Part shown: in pieces, positions 1-10,682 of the stretch
How the letters are laid out: each line of letters begins with the position of its first letter
Position numbering within the stretch: position 1 is the stretch's first letter
Source of the DNA: Microcebus murinus
Taxonomy: Eukaryota > Chordata > Mammalia > Primates > Cheirogaleidae
NCBI RefSeq assembly: GCF_040939455.1
Contig: NC_134108.1
Span: forward strand, 85,790,001 to 85,854,000
DNA: 64,000 bases
Direction: 5' to 3'
Translations under genes and position numbers: made by a program
Notes under the pieces: model-generated
What the model was told of the DNA's origin: nothing
The model's input: the letters and a program-made list of their open reading frames with translations, nothing else
Databases searched by the model: none

Positions 1-295
1 TGCCCTACACTGTGACACCAGCACTTCCCATTGGTAGAAGGCAGCTAATAAGGAAACCCAGAACTTGCAGCCTGAGAAGTCAGGTCTCTTCCAGCATGAT
101 GCAAAGCAGAGCAGGAGAACGATGAGGGATGGATCTGAGGGTAAAAAGGTCCAGGGCAGCTCAAACAAAAACTTAAAACCCCTCTACCTCTTGGTGATAA
201 AATCCCTAGCACATTTGTTTTGCTTGATTAGCATTGTCTCTGGCACTGGAAAGGACTCAGCCCTGGTATTCACTGTGTTGAGGTTGGGGAGACAA
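1..295. other. Intronic sequence, nothing recognised
   Basis: Part of EYS intron 24. The short open frame that begins at 65 has no recognisable protein character and runs into the LTR-like repeat that starts near 296. I see no gene or regulatory signal. Confidence 0.5.
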
Positions 296-935
296 TGTAT
301 TAAATTTCTATTGCTGCATAACAAATTGCTACAAACTTAGCAGCTTAAAACATAACCCGTTTATTAGCTCATAGTTCTGCTGGTCAGAAGTCAGGCATGG
401 TAAGACTGGCTTCTCTGATCAGGGTATCATGTGGCTGAGATCAATGTGTTAGCTGGCTATCATCCTTGTCTGGAGAATCGGGGTAAAAATCCCCTTCCAA
501 GCTCATTTCTGTTGTCTGCAGAATTCAATTCCTTCTTGTTGATTATATGTCTGGATCCTTGTTGCCTTGCTGGCTGTGAGCTGGAGGCTTCTCTCAACAC
601 CTAGAGACCACCTGAATTGCTTGCTATGTGCCCCACTTTATTTTTGAATCAGCAATGAGTCCTAAATCCTTCTTATACTTTAAATAACTGGCTTCTTCTT
701 TGTGACCAGCAGGGAAAAAATAAACAAAAAACTGCTTTTAAAGGGCTCTTGTAACTATCTCAGGCCCATGTAGATCATCTCCTTTTTTAAAAATTCAACA
801 GTACCATGTTATATAACATAACCTCATGGGAGTTAAATCCGTCATATTCCCAGCATGTTATGTTATGCAGGGCCTGTACGGTGTGGGTGGGGGTGGGCAG
901 GAAATCTTGGAAGCCATCTTAGAATTCTTAAAATT
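296..935 (-). mobile_element. MaLR-type (MLT1-like) solo LTR, reverse orientation
   Basis: The block opens with the reverse complement of the usual MaLR 3' end (ctattgctgcataacaaatt, then 'cagcttaaaac'). It continues through the 'agttctgctggtcagaagtc' type segment and ends near 935 with 'gccatcttagaattct', which resembles a reversed LTR start. At about 640 bp it is close to full length, though diverged. The class call is from memory; the exact subfamily is uncertain. Confidence 0.6.
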
Positions 936-1584
936 CTGTTAACAAAGACAGGATGGAAATAAAGTTTAATCTGTAAACTCCTCTGCCTTTTCTTATCAAG
1001 AAGTTATGGGAGAAGTGTTTTAATTAGATGTAATATATTATTGGTGGTTGGTCTATGTGACTGAGTGGTGATTTGTAACTAGTGACCTGAGAATTTTATA
1101 TAGTAAAATTTATGTAGAATTTGAAATGATGTAAGTGTTGTAAAATTTGCCCAAAATCATATTTAAAGAGAACTTCAGTATGGTGAATCTTTCTTAATGG
1201 AATAGGATAATTGCAATTAGCATAAATTGAAATTTTCACTGTCTACAAAACTGGGAAGAATTACTCCTGCCTAGAACTGAAATTGATGGAATAACTAAGC
1301 CTATACTTAGAAACTGATTTCCTTAGTGACTTTATCTTGGTCCCCCTTCCTGAAGTTTCCTTTGTAATTCTGCAAAGAACACCACACCATAAATTTAGCA
1401 TACCAATGATCTGAACTGTTTCTTCTAATTATAAAAAAAAAAAAAAATCACTGTAAGATGAAAAATATCACCCTGAAAAAATTTTCAAAGAGTATCAAGC
1501 TACAAGCTGGTAGATCCAGTGTTATATAGTCTTTGACAAAAGTAGTATACATAAACAGGCCAATATCATAGGTATGTGATCTGT
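936..1584. other. Intronic AT-rich sequence, nothing recognised
   Basis: No open frame of note. A run of 15 A occurs at 1433-1447. No repeat family is recognised. Confidence 0.5.
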
Positions 1585-1745
1585 GAGTTACATAGGACCC
1601 TGCCCTTAGAAGAGGCTTCTATCCCCCCACACACATTTGGTTTAATGTTCTGCTGTCATTGATTTGAAATATTTAACCATTTTTCAACAAGGGGCTCATA
1701 TTTTCATATTGCACTAATCCCGACAAATTCTATGGACTTGTCTGT
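1585..1745. mobile_element. Old interspersed repeat fragment, family not assigned
   Basis: The string 'ggtttaatgttctgctgtca', with 'aacaaggggctcatattttc' following, belongs to a recurrent mammalian dispersed element that I recognise but cannot name securely; it may be a DNA-transposon relic. A related piece appears around 20410-20465 ('gcccccacacttggt'). Confidence 0.4.
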
Positions 1746-1830
1746 ATATAAACAATGAAATATGTTGACAATGCATATTTTGAGAGTGTTGGAAAATTTC
1801 AAGCTGTCAATTATTTTAGTAAACTTTACA

Positions 1831-2119
1831 GGCCGGTCATGGTGGCTCATGCCTGTAATCCTAGCACTCTAGGAGGCTGAGGTAGGAGAACCACTTGAGT
1901 TCAGAAGTTCAAGACCAGCCTTAGCCAGAGGGAGACTCCGTCTGTACTAAAAATAGAAAAGCCAGTCAAGGTGGTGCATGCCTATAGTCCCAGCTACTCA
2001 GGAGGCTGAGGCAGGAGGATCACTTGAGCCCAGGAGTTTGAGATTGCTATGAGCCAGGCTGATGCCACAGCACTATAGCCTAGGCAACAGAGGAAGACTC
2101 TTGTCTCAAAAAAAAAGAA
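1831..2119 (+). mobile_element. Alu SINE, strepsirrhine type, with target-site duplication
   Basis: This is a dimeric Alu. It starts 'ggccggtcatggtggctcat', has an A-rich middle and a right monomer, and ends in an A-rich tail. The right monomer reads 'tgctatgagccaggctgatg', close to the 'gctgtgagctaggctgacgcc' form typical of lemur and galago Alus rather than human ones. A perfect 13-bp target-site duplication (agtaaactttaca) flanks it at 1818-1830 and 2120-2132. The intact duplication suggests insertion on the strepsirrhine lineage. Confidence 0.95.
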
Positions 2120-2132
2120 AGTAAACTTTACA

Positions 2133-3009
2133 GAAAAAAAATGTGGCCTACCAGTTTTGAGAAACATAGATTGAACATAGAATTAGATTAAATTGATTAC
2201 AACTACTAGAATTTTTTTTCTTTATTATATACTCCTCATTTCAAGTAGAAAATAAAGATGAGGCACATCTTCAGATGTACTATCAATAGAAGGAAAAATC
2301 ATGAACCGGTGGATTGTGAAGTCATTCAGATAATAGACACTGTTTTGACCAGATCTTACAACGTAGCTTGTGATGATCTTATTTGATAGTGATGTTTGTT
2401 ATGTAGACTGTTAAAGTAGAAGATTATTTTAATTTTATTAACTAAAATAATCAACTATAGAGTGGAACTGTTCATAGAAAATCTTGAAGATGTTTCACCT
2501 GGCAGAAACCATAGTATACCAGTTTTGAATGAGGTTCTGGAGCCTCACAGCCTTGATAAGAATATTGGCTTTGTCATTTTCTTGCTCTATGACCAGAGAA
2601 TTAGAGAGAAGAACCATGGGATAATACCGGTTTCCTTTAAACCATACTTTCTTACTTCACTGAAATGATTTAAGGATGATTCTACCTCAGGAGAGACTCA
2701 ATATTTCTAACTTGCTACTCTATATCCACATCTGGTAGCCAATAAGCTTATCAAATCTGTATTTAAACAGAAATTGTTATCCCAATTGATTTGTTACCCC
2801 AAATCAATAACTAGTCTTTGCCAGTTTTCTTCAAATTAGTAAATGGCACCACTACTCATGCCATTAATAGGAAAAAAACTTATGAATCACCCATAAAAAT
2901 TATTTTACTCTCACCCCATACATCTATTTCTTAAGCATATATAGACTTTGCCTTCCAAATATACCCTATATGCAACCTTGACTCACTATATCCACCTTTC
3001 TGCCCCTTG
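2133..3009. other. Intronic sequence, nothing recognised
   Basis: AT-rich, with one chance open frame at 2462-2668 that has no recognisable domain, signal peptide or flanking splice context. No repeat identified. Confidence 0.45.
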
Positions 3010-3602
3010 AGAGTCTATTATCTACAGTAGTCTTTTCATAATATTAATCAGACCATTACCTTCTTGCTCCACATATTCAAATGGATTCCCATTATTCTCA
3101 GAATTAATTCCAAATTCAACAACAAAGAAACAAATAAAGCAGCCTACATTAGCTGGTTTCTGGCCATGTCTATGACATCACTTCCACCTGCTAATTGCTT
3201 TCCCTTATTTTCTTTAGCTGCCCATCTTGCTGTTGCTCAATCATACTAAGCATGCTCCTGCCCTAGGCATTTGCAGTGCTATTCTTTTTACCTTGAATGC
3301 TCTTTCTTCAAATATGTACATTAATTCAGATCCCTGCTCAGAGAGGACTTCCCTGCCAGTCCCTCCAAAACTGCTCTTGCTGTTTTTTCTTATCATGTGT
3401 CTTGGAATATTTTGTCTTTAAATCACTTTGTCTTTAATATCACTAATTGATATTAATCAATCAATTAATTAATTCCAATTCCTTTACTAAAATTCAGGCT
3501 ATATAATGGGAACAACTTTGCTCATCTTGTTGACAAGTTCATTTCCAACACTTAAAACAGTCATCAGCACCTAGAAATTGAGCAATAAATATTTTTTAAG
3601 TG
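3010..3602 (+). mobile_element. L2 LINE, 3' end
   Basis: The layout is that of an L2 3' end on the + strand. It has the degenerate 'gcatttgcagtgctattctttttaccttgaatgctctttc' type segment, then 'cagagaggacttccctgcca', then a terminal part ending 'gagcaataaatattt'. The two overlapping short open frames at 3064-3249 and 3227-3421 are L2 remnants, not genes. It is highly diverged, as expected for an ancient element. Confidence 0.75.
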
Positions 3603-4659
3603 AAGACATAGATGGCTACATCATGTCCATGAGAAAGGTATGGCCATATTCTCATAAAGCTCTGATTTGAAAAATCTTATTTGCATGTTTTTCCTCAAAT
3701 ATAGGTTTAGAAAGGAAAATTAGTTTTTTTAAGGAAATCATGATGTTTTATAGAAATGACTATCATCATCTTTCCACCTATTAAATTTTCATTAAATTAT
3801 CAGTGAATAACTTATTATGCTATTCATCTATTCATAAAAGACACTCAATACCTGTTTGGCAGATAAATAAATAAATGAATGAGAGATATATTGGTAAAAT
3901 AAAGTAACTAGAGTAACCATGAAGTTAGGAAAGAAATACGCAAAATTAAAGGTTTACTGAGTTATAGTGAAGCTAAATATTTGAAATTCCTAAATGCTTC
4001 ATGTATAATCAAGCAATTACTGACAAAGAAATGTCCAACTATTTTAAGATGTTTTGTTTTGGTTTAATTTACTTGTAGGTAGCAAAGGATATCATCAAAA
4101 AGAGCAGATGAGGCAAAGTTTTGTATATTAATGGGTAATGATAACTATGATAATAATAATCTCCAAAATTCCAAGAGATTAATATAATAGAAATTTATCT
4201 TTGTGCACATCAGGTCCAAATGCATGTCTCTGACTTCAGTTATTTTCTTTCAAATAGATATTTAGGGACACAGGCTGCTCCCTTTTGTAAGTCTATCACC
4301 TTTAACATGCGTCTTCATGAGCCACTGGGGGAAGAGGCTCAAGGTTCACACATAGCAGTTATTTATGAATGAATCTGAAAGTGGTGCACTTAATGACCAT
4401 TCACATTTCCTTGGTCAGAACTAAGTCACAGGATCACATATAACTACAAGAGGGACTGGGACATTGTAGTCCAAGAGGAAGAGGAAGTGTGTTTAGTTAA
4501 CATAGAGTAAGCTTTACCACACAGTTTGGGGTTTAACTAAGGAGAATAGAGAAATTTCTCCAGGAAAAATTATGATGGAATGTATTGAATGTATTGAGAA
4601 TGTATTAACATATACAATATTTGTATAAACACATCCAATGAATGTGTCAGTATATCCTC
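3603..4659. other. Intronic AT-rich sequence, nothing recognised
   Basis: No significant open frame and no repeat family recognised. Confidence 0.45.
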
Positions 4660-4765
4660 CCCCTCTCTGTTTCTCTCTCTCTCTTTCTCTCATATGGGAG
4701 GAAGAGGGAGGGAGGGAGGGAGGGACGGAGGAAGGGAGGGAGGGAGGGAGGAAGGAAGGAAGGAT
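4660..4765. repeat. CT-rich then GGGA-rich simple repeat with G-quadruplex motifs
   Basis: A (CT)n-like tract (4664-4690) switches to a purine tract of GGGA and GGAA units (4696-4765). Five GGG triplets one base apart lie at 4706-4724, and four more at 4734-4748. The G-rich strand is the EYS sense strand, so the motif would also be present in the pre-mRNA. The minus-strand open frame over this repeat is an artefact of the repeat. Confidence 0.9.
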
Positions 4766-4784
4766 GAAAGTCAAACAATAAAGT

Positions 4785-5205
4785 CTACTTGGTGGAATAT
4801 TTAATGAAAAAAAAACACATTATGAGTTTCTTATTGCTAGTACTTGGGAAATAGAAAGAGATGTTTTCTATCAAGCTTGAAATTGAGAAAATAATTTCAC
4901 CTTTGAGAGCTGTAAGAACAGCATATGATGGATATGAGCCTAGGCATGCAACATAGGAAAGTAAACATATGGTTTCCTGGCTGCTGGACCTAAGTGTCAC
5001 CTCGAAGAATGAATGTCTTACCATATCGAATGATATAGAAGTGTGAACTATCAGAGAGCATATCAGAATCATAGAGACAAATGTTGATGGTGCCATTGTA
5101 AGTTGGTATAGGGATAGTTAGCTTTAACCAATGAACATCAAGTATTCCAGTCCTATTAATTAGATCATTCCTATAGTGATATCTTAACCTCATGTCATTA
5201 AGCAT
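4785..5205 (-). other. Overlapping short open frames of unknown nature
   Basis: Two minus-strand frames overlap here: 71 codons (5205-4990) and 103 codons (5096-4785). The 71-codon frame has a fairly protein-like composition with two N-glycosylation sequons (NRT, NGT). I recognise no family, and nothing around it looks like a promoter or a poly-A site. It could be a decayed pseudogene or an unrecognised repeat, or simply chance. Confidence 0.2.
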
Positions 5206-5761
5206 TCAAATCAGCTAATTCTACATGTTCCGATCTAATGCATATGAAAGAAACCTTTGATTCTTTTGTAGCTATGCTGACACAGAGAGAACTTGTTGAT
5301 CAGGGGCCTTTGAGGATTCCTTAACCTTGTGGTAGTGATTTTTCAAGGTAATAAATAATGGCTTTTGACTATAATTTGGGGAGAAAAGTGCTGACCAGGA
5401 CCCTGGAAGTATTTATGAGTTGTTAACACCTACATTTTCACTGTAAGCTAGTAAATTGGCATTCTGATCTCTACCGTAGTTTCATGTGCATTTTCATTAA
5501 TCTGTAAAGTCTTTCCCGGGCTTGCTGTTACAGTGAAGAAAAGGACAAATCACTGGGTCCTTAAGGTGTGAAATCATATTCAATTATTTTCTTGCTGTTT
5601 CTTTTATCACTTCTAGTTTTACCTTTTACTATTTTCTCTCTTTTTTCTGAATTTACATGCATTCTTTACTCATTAGGGTTATGGATCCTGTGTTTTTGTT
5701 TACTATGGATATTTTTCCATTTAATGTTTGTTTTTTATGTGCAAAAACTTTATAATTCATT
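5206..5761. other. Intronic sequence, nothing recognised
   Basis: T-rich towards its right end, where it meets the 3' end of the reverse-oriented L1. The open frame at 5568-5789 is a T-rich run giving a Leu/Phe string, and it is not supported as a gene. Confidence 0.4.
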
Positions 5762-8512
5762 GTTTCTTTTATTTTTAGTGGACACATAATAATTGTACAC
5801 ATTTGTGGAATACAGAGTGATATTTTAATACATGCCTACAATGTGTAATGGTCAAATAAGAATAATTAGCATATCCATCACCTCAAACATTTATCATTTC
5901 TTTGTGTTGTGAACATTCAGAATCCTCTATTCTAGCTTTTTAAAATTCACACTAAATTACTGTTAACCATATTCACCCCACAGTGCTACAGAACACTAGA
6001 AATTCCCCCATCTAACTGTAACTTTGCATCCGATAATCAACCTCTCTTTATCCTCCCCTCCCCAATCTTTCTTAACCTCTCCTGATCAAAATTCTACTCT
6101 CTACTTCTATGAGCCTAACTTTTTTAGCTTCCACATACGAGTGAGAATATGTGGTATCTGTCTTTCTGTGCCTGGCTTATTTCAGTTAACATAATGTCCT
6201 TCGGGTTCATCAATATTACCTCAAATAACATAATTTCATTCTTTTTTATGACTAAATAGTATTTCATTGTATATATGTACCACCTTTTCTTTATCTATTA
6301 ATCTCTTTATGGACATTTAAATTGATTCCAAATCTTGGCTATGGTGAATAGAGCTGTCGTAGACATGGGAGTGACAGTCTCTCTTTGATATACTGATTTC
6401 CTTTCCTTTGGATAAATACCCAGTAGTGAGACTGCAAGATCATATAGTACTTCTGTTTTTAGTTTTCGTAAACCTCCATACTATTTTTTATGATACATTA
6501 CTAAGTTACATTATCATCAATAATGTATGAAGGTTCCCTTTCTCCACATCCTTGCCAGAATTTTTTTTTTTTTTTGGTATTTTTAATAATAACCATTCTA
6601 GCTGGGGAGAGTTGATTTCTCATTGTGGTTTTGATTTGCATTTCCCTGATGATTAGTGATGTTGAACATTTTTTCATATAGCTGTTGGCCACTTGTATGT
6701 CTTCTTTTGAGAAACGTCTATTCAGATTCTTTGCCTACTTTTTAATTGGATTATTTGATTTATGCTGTCAAGTTATTTGACTTTCTTATATATTCTGGAT
6801 ATTAGTCCCCTGTTAGATAACTAGTTTTTAAATATTTTCTCCTATTTTACAGGTTATCCTTCTACTCTGTTAACTGTTTCCTTTGTGGTGAAGAGATTTT
6901 TAATTTGGTTCTATTTATTTTAATTTAGTTCTATTGTCTATTTTTGTTTTTGTTGTCTGTGCTTTTGAAATCTTAGTAATAAAATTTTTGGCTAGATCAA
7001 TGTCTTAAACATTTCTCCCACGTTTCTTCTGGTAGTTTTATAGTTTGGGGGCTTATGCTTAAGTCTTTAATCTATTTTGAGTTGATTTTTGCATATAGTG
7101 AGATAGGTGTCTAGTTTTATTTTTTATTGAAGAGACTGTCCTTTCCCAACGTTTGTTCTTAGGGCTTTTGTCAAAAATCAGTTGGCTGTACATATGTAGT
7201 CTTATTTTGAGGTTCTCTATTCTGTTCCATGGGTCTATGTATCTGTTTTTATACCAATGAAATGCTGTTATGATTACTATAGTTTTGTAGTGTATTTTGA
7301 AGACAGGTAACGTGACGCCCACAGCTTTGTTCTTTTTGCTCAGGATTTATTTGGATATTCAGTGTCTTTTGTAGTTCCATAAAAATTTTAGGATTGTTTG
7401 TTCTGATACAGTGAAGAATGTCATTGCAATTTTGATAGGGATCGTATTGAATCTATAGATTGCTTTTGGTAGTATGGTCATTTTAAGAATATTAATTCTT
7501 ATGATCCATGACCTTGGGATGCATTTCATTTCTTTGTGTCTTCTTCAACTTCTTTCGTCCAGTTGTGTAGTTTTCATTGTAGATATTTTTCACCTCCTTG
7601 CTTAAACTTATCTCTAGCTATTTTTTATGGCTATTGTGAATGTGATTACTTTCTTGATTTCTTTTTTAACTAATTCATCATTGGTATATAGAAATGCTAC
7701 TGATTTATCATATGTTGATTTTGTATCTTACAACTTCACTGAATTTGTTTATTATCTCTAAGTATTTTTTGGTGGTAACTAGGTTTTTCTATATATAAGC
7801 TCATGCCATCTGTAAAGAAGAACAATTTGACATATTCTTTGTCAATTTGAATATCATTTATTTCTTTCTCTTAACTAATTGCTCTGGCTAGGACTCGAAG
7901 TACTATCTTGAATAAGAGTAGTAAAAGTAGCCATCCTTGTCTTGTTTTAATTCCTAGAGGAAAGGCTTTCAACTTTTGCCCATTCAATATGATGTTAGCT
8001 ATTAGTTTGTCGTATTTGGCCCTTATTGTGTTGAGGTATCTTCTTTATATGCTTAATTTGTTGAAAGTTTTTATACCAAATGATGTTCAATTTTATATAA
8101 TTTTTCTGCATCTATTCAGATGATCATATGGTTTTTGTCCTTGATTCTTTTCATACGATGTATCACATTTATTGATTATCGAACCATCCTTGCAGTCCTG
8201 GGATAAATACCACTTGATTGTAGTATATCATATTTCAGATGTGTTGTTGGATTCAGTGTGCTAGTGTTTTGTTGAGGATTTTTACATCCATGTTCATCAA
8301 GGATATTGGCCTGTAGTTTTCCTTTTGTGATGTGTCCTTATCTGGTTTTGGTATCAGGATAATATTGACCTCATAGAATGGGTTAGGAGAAAATTCATCC
8401 TCTTTGAGTTTTTGTAACAGTTTGAGAAAAATTAGTGTTAATTTTTCTTTAAAAGTATGGTAAAAATCATCAGGAAAGTCATCTGGATCTGGGCTTTTCT
8501 TTGTTGGGAGAA
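5762..8512 (-). mobile_element. L1 LINE, 3' half (ORF2 C-terminal part and 3' UTR), reverse
   Basis: Read on the minus strand, this is an old L1. The 3' UTR lies at 5770-6250 ('gtggacacataataattgta', then 'tatccatcacctcaaacatt'). It is followed by the end of ORF2, with conserved stretches such as 'tgatttgcatttccctgatg', 'tcttagggcttttgtcaaaa' and 'cttttggtagtatggtcatt'. The frame is broken many times; the minus-strand open pieces at 7059-7322 and 6501-6692 are ORF2 remnants. The copy is 5'-truncated near 8512, inside the reverse transcriptase region. Confidence 0.9.
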
Positions 8513-9441
8513 GCAGTTATCTAACATCAGGAATCTTCTGACCTTTATAAAAAACTTTTGGGTGTGAGTTGAAAGTGACTATGGGATATAAAACTATGAA
8601 ACCAAAAAATAAAAAAATATCTAAAACAAGCCTTAAGTTTATGTAAATTAGATACAGTCTTAAACAAATAGTAAAGCAGTAAAACAGGGATACCTATCAG
8701 GTATGTCATTAATGTTAGAAAATAGACATATATTTGGATTTTAAAACAACTTTAAAATTTTATTTTCTTAAAGATCAAAATGGTTTAAAGAGTACAATTA
8801 CTTTTTAATTCTACATTTAAGAGAGTATCCCCCTGATCCATGCATCACAATTCTCTTTTTTATGAGCTAAAAACAATTTCTTCTTGTGGAAATTGTTTCA
8901 TAAGGATGTGGCAGAAATAGGCTATTCATGTCAAACTAAAATATATAGAACATTGCTTCTGTAAGTAAATACAAATTAGAATGATGTGAACATCACAAGA
9001 AAATATTTTCAAGTTTTCTGTTGTAAATACTGTATTTTATATTAGCTTCCAACTAAATATGACTGGTAGGGCAGAAAATGTATAATTTATACCATAGGTT
9101 TTAAATCCATATTGATTTCCATACAGTACAAATTTCTCATTGGAAAAAAAAAATATCCTCAAATCAAATGTAAAGTAGTATTTTGATTTAAAGTTAAAGG
9201 AATTAAGAATAAATTTGGTCATTCCATTGTGCATATTCCAAATTAGAAGGATTGAATTAATTTTGAAATATGGGTAATATTTACTATAGAGATTTCATTT
9301 TCAAATAAAATAAGGTGATGATTTGAGTCATCCAATGTGACTATGAAAATGCAAATGGAACTTAAAACAAACTTAAAATATTCTCTCTCAGGAACAAAGA
9401 AACCATGAGTTTAATTTAATTGCCATGATTGTCATTTGCAG
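8513..9441. other. EYS: 3' end of EYS intron 24
   Basis: AT-rich sequence without a recognised repeat, ending in the acceptor 'gattgtcatttgcag' at 9427-9441. The polypyrimidine tract of this acceptor is weak and interrupted by purines. The minus-strand open frame at 9037-9234 has no support as a gene. Confidence 0.6.
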
Positions 9442-9634
9442 ACCTGCTCCATTGGACTTCTTTGTGGTGATGAAATAAGCAGAATTACCTGTATACCTCC
9501 CATCTCTCAAAGAACAGAAGCCATTTCTGTGCAAACATATACAGTACCCCCTTCAGAGACTTCAGTCAGTAGCTTTCCATATGTAAAGGCTACAAGAATA
9601 TGGAACATAGTGGATACTTACCCAGTTGATCCAG
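9442..9634 (+). CDS. EYS: EYS (eyes shut homolog), exon 25
   Basis: This internal exon of 193 bp lies between the acceptor 'ttgcag' (ending 9441) and the strong donor 'gtaagc' (from 9635). It begins on a codon boundary and ends on the first base of a codon: 64 full codons plus the first base of a glycine completed by exon 26. Length and phase equal human EYS exon 25 (c.3685-3877) as I remember it. The peptide starts TCSIGLLCGDEISR and ends WNIVDTYPVDP. It has three cysteines near its start, perhaps the tail of the EGF-rich N-terminal part, and then becomes Ser/Thr/Pro-rich. EYS is a secreted protein of the photoreceptor extracellular matrix near the connecting cilium, and loss causes recessive retinitis pigmentosa in humans. 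The open frame continuing to 9762 beyond the donor is intronic. Confidence 0.88.
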
Positions 9635-10680
9635 GTAAGCAGAAGGAAGTAAGATACGAAGAAGTTTTGAGTTTGAAAAAGTTGTATACTGAAAATATAT
9701 TTTCTGAGTTATTTCAGTATTTATTTGCCTTGTACTACTTTCTTCATTATGTCTTTATTTAATACCCTCTGAATTATTTATATGTAAACTTATATTCCTA
9801 TCAATTTATTTGAAAATGCTAAAATAAAAAATATGTATTTTCCTATTCTGAAGTATTTTGACACTTGAGACTGCTTTGATATGTCCTATTATTTAACTTA
9901 CTAAATCAAAAGATGTCATATTATAAAATACATATTCTATGTTAAATTCCAAATTTACTTTTCATATAGTTAATGTCACTTGGATAATTAGAGTAAAACC
10001 CTTACCAATATATTCCTTCTTTAAGAAAAAATATTTTTGAAAGCTATTGGATATTCGAAATGGAAAGGTAGCTTGTCTGTTGTTTTTTTGGTCTATATAA
10101 TTTCTGTTCTTTTAAGGAGTTGTATTGAGATATAATGTTATCAAATATAAAGAGATATAATGTTATCAAATATAATGTTATAATATAATGTTATGATATT
10201 ATAATATTATGATAATATAATGTTATGATATAATGAGATATAATATTATCAAATATAAAGAAGAATATTTTGCCTATTTAGAAAGTTACATATTTTTTAA
10301 TGTTACTAGCCCCATAGGTCAAATATTCATTGGTCCTACCAAATGACAGGAGTTGTAATGTTTCATGTCTTATAATTCAAGGGTGCCATTTGGATGAGGA
10401 TATGTCAATTTTCTGTAATGTCTGTCATTTGTTCTGACTTTGGTCCTCCTGTGGGGTGTGAATCATAGGAATCTTTGCATTTATGCAGTTTGTGAAGTCA
10501 CTATATTTATTCCTATACTTTTATTAGAAATATGATTTACAGAGCCAAATATATCTGCACATAATGGGTGTGGGGTGGCAGTGCAATTTGCTGAAGATTC
10601 AGCCTGGGGCCAAAGTTGTTCATTTTTAATTCACTTTTCTGATTTTTTTTTTTTTTTTTTTTGTCTTTTCCTTTCTGAAG
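9635..10680 (+). other. EYS: EYS intron 25 (1046 bp)
   Basis: A complete intron with a GT donor at 9635-9636 and an AG acceptor at 10679-10680. It is very short for a gene whose introns are mostly tens to hundreds of kilobases. It holds an AT-rich tandem repeat (10127-10259) and a long poly-T just before the acceptor. No interspersed element is recognised, in contrast to the flanking introns. Confidence 0.85.
10127..10259. repeat. AT-rich tandem repeat in EYS intron 25
   Basis: A 25-bp unit starting 'gagatataatgttatcaaat' occurs at 10127-10151, again at 10152-10175 (almost complete), and at 10235-10259 with one change. Between the second and third copies are shorter units built on 'ataatgttatgat'. 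The pattern suggests local slippage and duplication. It lies about 420 bp upstream of the exon 26 acceptor. Confidence 0.85.
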
Positions 10681-10682
10681 GT
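10641..10682 (+). promoter_or_regulatory. EYS: Splice acceptor of EYS exon 26 with a 20-T tract
   Basis: The polypyrimidine tract contains an uninterrupted run of 20 T (10643-10662), followed by 'gtcttttcctttctgaag' and the exon. Homopolymer length at such a site tends to vary between individuals and can alter splicing efficiency. This is the only acceptor seen for the largest exon of the gene. Confidence 0.85.

Noticed and set aside
4514..4774. Minus-strand frame with Pro/Ser-rich start
   Set aside because: The Pro/Ser part is the translated GGGA simple repeat.
10575..10680. Extension of the exon 26 frame upstream to 10575 with a Phe run
   Set aside because: The Phe run is the poly-T of the splice acceptor. 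The exon starts after AG at 10680.
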